In this document: piece by piece, positions 32,847 to 37,592 of the stretch | Position numbering within the stretch: position 1 is the stretch's first letter | How the letters are laid out: every line of letters begins with the position of its first letter | Assembly (NCBI RefSeq): GCF_900113415.1 | Contig: NZ_FOPH01000024.1 | Location: 1-37,592, forward strand | Source of the DNA: Oribacterium sp. WCC10 | Lineage (GTDB): Bacteria > Bacillota > Clostridia > Lachnospirales > Lachnospiraceae | Direction of reading: 5' to 3' | Length of the DNA stretch: 37,592 bases | Notes under the pieces: generated by a model | What the model was told of the DNA's origin: nothing | What the model saw: the letters and a program-made list of their open reading frames with translations, nothing else | The model's database searches: none | Made by a program: the position numbers and the translations under genes

Positions 32847-34478
32847 TTACTTGTTTATGGAAACCTTTACCTTATGGTCATACCATTTTCCCTTTGTTCC
32901 GAGGATTGCAAGATCAAACTCTGAATCAAGTGAAGAAACCGGAATGTCAAAACCGTAAACTTCCTCTGTAGCTCCGTCAGAATATTTTACGGTATCGGTT
33001 GTTGGCTGAAGGAGTTCTGCGCCATCCTTTGCGGCATCCTCTGCGGTACCCACAAAGAGGTTTACTATATTCTTTGATACCAGTGAAACATGAATATTCA
33101 TCTCACCGTCTTTGACTGTGAGTACACCTTTGCCATCATTTGCTTCGTTTACATGAAACATTCCGCTATCGGTTGTAAATGCCGCGTCATAGGTGCCATC
33201 TGATAATTCAGCAGCTGTTTCAGCTTTTTTACTGGTTGCTGTTTCTCCGGAAACAGAATCTATAGCGACACCGGCATGATCTACATATACGGCCTGAACT
33301 GCTTCGATACCGCCAAGACCGGAGATCTGTGTGTCTACTTCATCAAATGCTCCTGAAGCTGCGAACTGACTCTTCCAGGAATCTTCCTCATCACCTGCCA
33401 TGTCATTATTGGCGTGATCACCGGCAACTACCATAAGAGGTCTGAGGATGACCTTTCTGAAACCTTTGGATTTTACTTTTTCAATGACATTTTCACAGGA
33501 AGTATCCGCAGGCTTTCCCTCAACTGTGCCGATGAAAACATTATCATAGCCCAGTTCAGACATCTGTGCCTGCATCTGGCTGTAGGTTACACTTGCGGCA
33601 TGTGATGTACCGTGACCCATGAAAACAAATGCTGTGCTGTCATCTGAGGCCAGCTTTACATCCTGATAACCGGCAGTCTTTACGGCCTCTTCGGTTATGG
33701 CTTCTGCAACAGTCTTCTTGTCTTCATTAACAGAGTCGGCTGCTTCGCCAACTTCACCAAGGAGAGGTTCTGCAATGACAACACTTGTGAACTTGTCTCT
33801 ATATGACTCTACAGTGTCCGAAAGCTCGTCATATTCAGCTCCGTGCATAAGGTGAGTAGGCTGAATGACAAGATTCTTAACTCCATTCTTCACAGCTCTT
33901 TCAAGTGCCTGCTCAACATTATCTATCTTCTCATCATCGCGGGCCTGGACATGGTTTATGATAATCTGGGCTGTAAATGCACGGCGTACCGACCAGTCAG
34001 GATAAGCCTTGATGAGAGCCTTTTCGATGCCGCCGATATCAGTGGCTCTTGAGTCATTAAATGAGGTTCCGAAGCTTACTACGAGAAGTTCGTTTTCACC
34101 TATATCGTCAGCATTTAAAGGATCATCTTTTGAAGCATCTCCCGTGTCACGTCCGAAATAGTCAGGATCGGCCTCTTCACCTGAAACCAGCTCTTTTTGA
34201 GCATCTGTGAGAGAATCCCATGCATCCTTTGCTTCTTTACACCGGGCGTCTGTATCCTCAGTCCACTGCTGAACATAGATGGCATCGATCAGTTCTGCAA
34301 CATGATCTGCAGCTTCCTGATCACTCTGACCATCAGAGGTCTCTGTCTGGGCCTCTGTTGAAAGTTCTTCCTGTGCTGCCTGAGAAGAAGCTTCCGGAAT
34401 TGCATTACTTCCGCATGCTGCAAAAGCTATAGATGTAAGAGCGGTGGCAAAAATTAAAGCAATTTTTCTCTTTTTCAT
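32847..34478 (-). CDS. lipoprotein CbiK-type sirohydrochlorin/tetrapyrrole chelatase with extra domains
   Basis: The 543-aa protein has a lipoprotein signal (AFAAC, Cys at 22), a Ser/Glu/Gln-rich linker, a short helical region (about 57-100), a CbiK domain (about 128-410) and a C-terminal domain (427-543). CbiK motifs are intact: LLVVSFGTSFNDSR, QPTHLMHGAEY, FMGHGTSH (His289), GTVEGKP (Glu320) and VAGDHANNDM (His355), the metal-binding residues of anaerobic cobaltochelatases. Classical CbiK is cytosolic; this one should sit outside the membrane, where it could bind, load or remove metal from a tetrapyrrole. The ATPase gene lies 129 nt upstream on the same strand. A GGAGG site marks the start. 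Confidence 0.88.
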   Translation of the reverse strand: MKKRKIALIFATALTSIAFAACGSNAIPEASSQAAQEELSTEAQTETSDGQSDQEAADHVAELIDAIYVQQWTEDTDARCKEAKDAWDSLTDAQKELVSGEEADPDYFGRDTGDASKDDPLNADDIGENELLVVSFGTSFNDSRATDIGGIEKALIKAYPDWSVRRAFTAQIIINHVQARDDEKIDNVEQALERAVKNGVKNLVIQPTHLMHGAEYDELSDTVESYRDKFTSVVIAEPLLGEVGEAADSVNEDKKTVAEAITEEAVKTAGYQDVKLASDDSTAFVFMGHGTSHAASVTYSQMQAQMSELGYDNVFIGTVEGKPADTSCENVIEKVKSKGFRKVILRPLMVVAGDHANNDMAGDEEDSWKSQFAASGAFDEVDTQISGLGGIEAVQAVYVDHAGVAIDSVSGETATSKKAETAAELSDGTYDAAFTTDSGMFHVNEANDGKGVLTVKDGEMNIHVSLVSKNIVNLFVGTAEDAAKDGAELLQPTTDTVKYSDGATEEVYGFDIPVSSLDSEFDLAILGTKGKWYDHKVKVSINK

Positions 34479-34607
34479 AATTTTCCTCCAATATGAATGT
34501 TCTCTGGAATATAATAATGCAGGTTAATGTTCAGAAGTTATGAATCATGGTTTATAAAAATATCTGAGATCACATAGCCTTATAATTCAGGAACAATTTT
34601 CTCAGAA

Positions 34608-35399
34608 TTATAACATGCATCCAATGGATTGCAAAAGCATATCATAGTTCTCATCACTAATATCGTAGAGCTCCTGCAATGTGGTTCTGTCAAGTATATC
34701 TTCGGGAGTCCCGGCTTTGTAAATGTTGTCGTCTTTAACGCATACTATGGTGTCAGATATAATCCTTGCAAGCTCAAATTCATGCAGAGACATTATAATG
34801 GAAATATTTTTCTCCGAAGCAAGTACACGGAGCATTTTCAGAAGGTCAAGTTTGTACTTTATGTCAAGATAGGATGTTGGCTCGTCCAGTATGAGTATTT
34901 CGGGAGTCTGTGCTATGGCCCTCGCCAGAAGTACGCGCTGCTTTTGTCCGTCACTGAGTTCCCGATAGTACTTATCCGCAAGTTTTGAAATATTGCAAAG
35001 GTTTACGGTTTCTTCTACTATCCGGTGATCTTCATCACTCAGGATACCCATATGTCCTGTAAAAGGATACCTGCCGGATTCGACAATATCTCTTGCGGTC
35101 ATAAGTTCAGGATTTATACGATCCGTTAAAAGTATGGAAATCTTTTGTGCGAGCTCCCTGTAGGAGACCCGGGCAATATCTCTGCTGTCAATGTATACAG
35201 ATCCGGAGACAGGTTCCAGCTGTTTTGAGATGGTTTTCAATATAGTGGATTTGCCGGCGCCGTTAGGCCCGATAAGAGTGACTATCTCGCCGGGTGTTAC
35301 ATTAAACGAAATATCCGTGAGAATAGTTTTTTCGCGGTATCCCACAGACAGTTTCTCAAGGTGTACTTTGGATTCGATTGATAAAAGCTGTTCAGTCAT
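34608..35399 (-). CDS. ABC transporter ATPase (FecE/BtuD type)
   Basis: The 263-aa protein has Walker A GPNGAGKST, a Q-loop region around ISILLTDR, signature LSDGQKQRVLLARA, Walker B ILILDEPTSYLD and an H-loop SLHEFELA. It belongs to the iron/heme/cobalamin import class and is the likely energy source for the FecCD permease at 30568, although the two are on opposite strands about 3 kb apart. It is 129 nt upstream of the chelatase gene on the same strand. GAGGA precedes the start at about 10 nt. Confidence 0.92.
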   Translation of the reverse strand: MTEQLLSIESKVHLEKLSVGYREKTILTDISFNVTPGEIVTLIGPNGAGKSTILKTISKQLEPVSGSVYIDSRDIARVSYRELAQKISILLTDRINPELMTARDIVESGRYPFTGHMGILSDEDHRIVEETVNLCNISKLADKYYRELSDGQKQRVLLARAIAQTPEILILDEPTSYLDIKYKLDLLKMLRVLASEKNISIIMSLHEFELARIISDTIVCVKDDNIYKAGTPEDILDRTTLQELYDISDENYDMLLQSIGCML

Positions 35400-35519
35400 A
35401 AGTTTACAATCCTCATTGAATACATAGATAGTATATTGTATCTCAATTCAAATGAATCATAAAGAAATTATAAATAAAGATAAGTGATGTTAAAAATCCC
35501 GTAAAAGTATATAATCGAA

Positions 35520-35592
35520 TGATATAAAGGGCAAAAGTCACAAATCAGGCGGATACGTAATGATTTGACACTTAATACCCGCCCGAATAGGA
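35520..35592 (+). repeat. left-half remnant of the structured repeat
   Basis: TGATATAAAGGGCAAAAGT, a CAAATCA/TGATTTG hairpin and ACCCGCCCGAA match the first quarter of copies B and C in order. The rest of the element is missing. It lies just upstream of the citrate lyase gene; the remaining gap (35400-35519) is AT-rich with a TATAAT at 35510-35515. Confidence 0.65.
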
Positions 35593-35629
35593 AGAGACAT
35601 TTTGTAAGAGCTTAGATGGGGGGAGAGTT

Positions 35630-37204
35630 ATGATTAATGCTGTTTTTAGAGACATACCTGACGAGATACTTGAACGATATGGCAAAGAGCCGTTCAGAGG
35701 CTCTCACTACAGAGACAATAAACCTTATAAAAAGGCAGAAGTTTCAGCTCATGGAATTGTAGATCCAAACAGAAAAAAGCTTGTATCATCCATAAAAGAA
35801 GCACTTCAGAAATGCGGAGCCCATGATGGAATGGTGTTTTCATTTCATCATCATTTCCGGGATGGTGACTATATCGTGAATATGGTCATGCAGACAGCTT
35901 ATGAGATGGGACTTAAGGACCTGACGGTATGTGCAAGTTCTTTAGGTGCTGCTCACAGCGTGGTAGCTGACATTATAGAAAAGGGCATAGTTACGGGTAT
36001 CCAGACTTCCGGAATTCGTGACCGCATAGGAGAAGCAGTGTCTTATGGAAAGCTCAAGACTCCTGCTATCATACGTTCTCATGGCGGCCGTGTCAGAGCC
36101 ATCGAAGAGGGAGATGTGCATATAGATATTGCATTTATCGGAGCACCAACAGCGGATGAATACGGAAATCTGAGAGCTGTAGGCGGAAAGAGCGATTGCG
36201 GTGTACTTTCTTATTCTGTTGTTGATGCGAAGTATGCGGACTACACTGTTGCAATCACAGACACACTTGTGCCGTTTCCTAACTTCCCGCCATCTGTTTC
36301 CATGACAGATGTGGATTATGTCTGTGTAGTGGATGAGATAGGAAACCCGGGAAAGATAGCAAGTAATGTTATCAGAATGACTCAGGATGTGAGAGAACTG
36401 AAGATGGCAGAGGACTGTGCGAAGGTTATGGCTGCCACACCATATTTTAAGGATGGATTCTCTTTCCAGACGGGGGGAGGCGGAGCTTCCCTGGCGGTTA
36501 CAAGATTCCTTGAGCCGCTTATGTCGGAGAGAGACATTAAGATGTCCTTCGCTATCGGGGGTATCACCAAGCCCATGTGTGATCTTCTGGAAAAGGGCTA
36601 TATCAGGACTATAGTTGACGCACAGTGCTTTGATAAGACGGCCATCGAGTCCATAAAGAATAATCCGAGACATTATGAGATATCAACTTCAGAATATGCC
36701 AATCCGCTCAATAAGGGAGCATTTGTCAACAAGCTTGATTTTGTGATCCTGGGAGCCCTGGAGATAGATACCGCGTTTAATGTCAATGTAACAACCGGCT
36801 CAGATGGTGTACTTCGTGGGGCACCGGGAGGACATCCTGATACAGCAGCAGGCAGCAAATGTTCCATCATAGTAGCTCCGCTTATACGAGGACGTATACC
36901 GACAGTGGTTGAAAATGTGGTTAATGTTACCACACCGGGAGAAGCTGTTGATGTACTGGTTACGGACTATGGTGTTGCTATCAATCCGAGAAGACAGGAT
37001 CTTATCGAGTATCTTTCAAAATCGGGGCTTCATATAGTGAAGATACAGGAACTTCTGGAGATTGCAACAGGCATTACAGGAAAGCCCGAGCCTATTCATT
37101 TTGAGGATGAGATAGTCGGAATCATCGAGAGTCGGGATGGAACTATCATGGATGTGGTGAGACGTGTTAAACCTCAGACTGAGATACACGAAATCATAGG
37201 TTAA
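35630..37204 (+). CDS. citF: citrate lyase alpha subunit (citrate CoA-transferase)
   Basis: The 524-aa protein is full length for CitF and shows family features: VFSFHHHFRDGDYIVNMVM, CASSLGAAHSVVADIIE, HGGRVRAIEEGDVHIDIAFI, FQTGGGGASLAVTRFLEP, FAIGGITKPMCDLLE and LRGAPGGHPDTAAGSKCSI. It exchanges the acetyl of the acyl-carrier prosthetic group for citrate in the citrate lyase complex (CitD, CitE, CitF). No citC, citD, citE, citX or citG gene lies next to it in the window. The 5' side is intergenic repeat and the 3' side a transposase, so the gene may be separated from its partners. GGGGGGAG precedes the start. Confidence 0.93.
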   Translation: MINAVFRDIPDEILERYGKEPFRGSHYRDNKPYKKAEVSAHGIVDPNRKKLVSSIKEALQKCGAHDGMVFSFHHHFRDGDYIVNMVMQTAYEMGLKDLTVCASSLGAAHSVVADIIEKGIVTGIQTSGIRDRIGEAVSYGKLKTPAIIRSHGGRVRAIEEGDVHIDIAFIGAPTADEYGNLRAVGGKSDCGVLSYSVVDAKYADYTVAITDTLVPFPNFPPSVSMTDVDYVCVVDEIGNPGKIASNVIRMTQDVRELKMAEDCAKVMAATPYFKDGFSFQTGGGGASLAVTRFLEPLMSERDIKMSFAIGGITKPMCDLLEKGYIRTIVDAQCFDKTAIESIKNNPRHYEISTSEYANPLNKGAFVNKLDFVILGALEIDTAFNVNVTTGSDGVLRGAPGGHPDTAAGSKCSIIVAPLIRGRIPTVVENVVNVTTPGEAVDVLVTDYGVAINPRRQDLIEYLSKSGLHIVKIQELLEIATGITGKPEPIHFEDEIVGIIESRDGTIMDVVRRVKPQTEIHEIIG

Positions 37205-37262
37205 GGCTGGGACTGAGATATGAGAATCAGTATAAAGTAATGACATTTACATCATAGTATGA

Positions 37263-37283
37263 GTCGCCCGACAAATGGGGCGC
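37263..37283. terminator. GC-rich hairpin after citF
   Basis: CGCCC pairs with GGGCG around a loop of about 8 nt, 59 nt past the citF stop. It lacks a T-run. It may be a citF terminator or belong to the left end of the adjoining insertion sequence. Confidence 0.35.
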
Positions 37284-37358
37284 TAGAACCTTAAAAACCT
37301 AATACATTACCTTTTCTAAATAGTATAATAGAGATAGGATCTGTTGGAGGTATAGTTT

Positions 37359-37592
37359 ATGTCATTTGCAACAAATTCATCTCAGCAAATCAGCTTGTTT
37401 GATTCTACTTCTAATTTAACCCAAAGAGAAGTAAAAATGCTTGAAAAATCATGGGCTAAATTTTTTTCTGAAAATATTTTTCCAGCTATAGATGAAGAGC
37501 CTTTCCGAGTATTGTACAGTGATCAGCCTTCACGCCGTAACACTCCGATTAACGTAATTATAGGTGCTCTTATTATAAAGGAGATGTTTCAG
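37359..37592 (+). mobile_element. IS1182-like transposase, N-terminal 78 codons
   Basis: The frame starts at ATG 37359 after GGAGG and stays open to the window end. The product begins MSFATNSSQQISLFDSTSNL and includes FRVLYSDQPSRRNTPINVII then GALIIKEMF, the N-terminal pattern (LYSD-x-x-SRPNTPVNVIVGAL type) of IS1182/DDE_Tnp_1-like transposases. The catalytic DDE region lies beyond the window, so intactness cannot be judged. A TATAAT at 37324-37329 may be its promoter. The left inverted repeat should lie between 37205 and 37340 but cannot be found without the right end. Confidence 0.8.

Overview
The window looks like chromosomal DNA from a low-to-moderate-GC, Gram-positive anaerobe of the class Clostridia, most likely a Butyrivibrio-like member of the Lachnospiraceae. 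This is an inference from strong GGAGG-type ribosome binding sites, lipobox signal peptides, and the gene content (cellulose synthase with CotH, VTC and DUF4956 proteins, a PfoR-like EIIC, AGCS transporter, citrate lyase). No ribosomal RNA or taxonomic marker is present, so the genus is not proven.

Layout. 1-320: the end of a tRNA cluster (Tyr, Val, initiator Met) with an intrinsic terminator. 384-3291: a RelA/SpoT-domain protein and, divergently, a PAS/degenerate-GGDEF/EAL protein. 3292-7000: an AGCS amino-acid/Na+ symporter and a small hypothetical gene set among several copies of a 270-bp, hairpin-rich intergenic repeat with terminal inverted repeats and 5-bp target duplications (a MITE-like element). 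7144-15986: a tight six-gene operon of PLP aminotransferase, 2-hydroxyacid dehydrogenase, membrane-bound SpoIIE/RsbU-type phosphatase, an unrecognised 482-aa protein, a lipoprotein ABC-type solute-binding protein with no permease, and an MFS-like protein fused to extracytoplasmic sensor segments. 16001-18467: a PfoR-like PTS EIIC on the minus strand, a 71-aa gene and a HAD phosphatase. 18498-18638: an unannotated transcription unit of about 105 nt with its own promoter and terminator, containing two hairpins of identical architecture.

18848-28745 is an eight-gene exopolysaccharide operon: membrane protein, VTC-type protein, DUF4956 protein, CotH-like kinase, MBOAT acyltransferase, DHHW/AlgX-like protein, BcsA-like synthase with a PilZ c-di-GMP site, and a membrane-anchored GH5 glucanase. 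Together these suggest a c-di-GMP-controlled, O-acylated beta-glucan. The last gene overlaps the first gene of a tetrapyrrole/siderophore-type ABC importer (solute-binding lipoprotein and FecCD permease). On the opposite strand lie the matching ATPase, a lipoprotein CbiK-type chelatase and a 56-aa membrane protein (32600-35399). The chelatase and the solute-binding protein appear to share an accessory domain, tying the two strands into one proposed surface metal/tetrapyrrole acquisition system. The window ends with a stand-alone citrate lyase alpha subunit (35630-37204) and the first 78 codons of an IS1182-like transposase.

The strongest candidates for undescribed biology are the tandem-hairpin RNA at 18533-18638, the phosphatase/solute-binding/MFS-fusion operon, the extracellular chelatase importer, and the structured MITE family.
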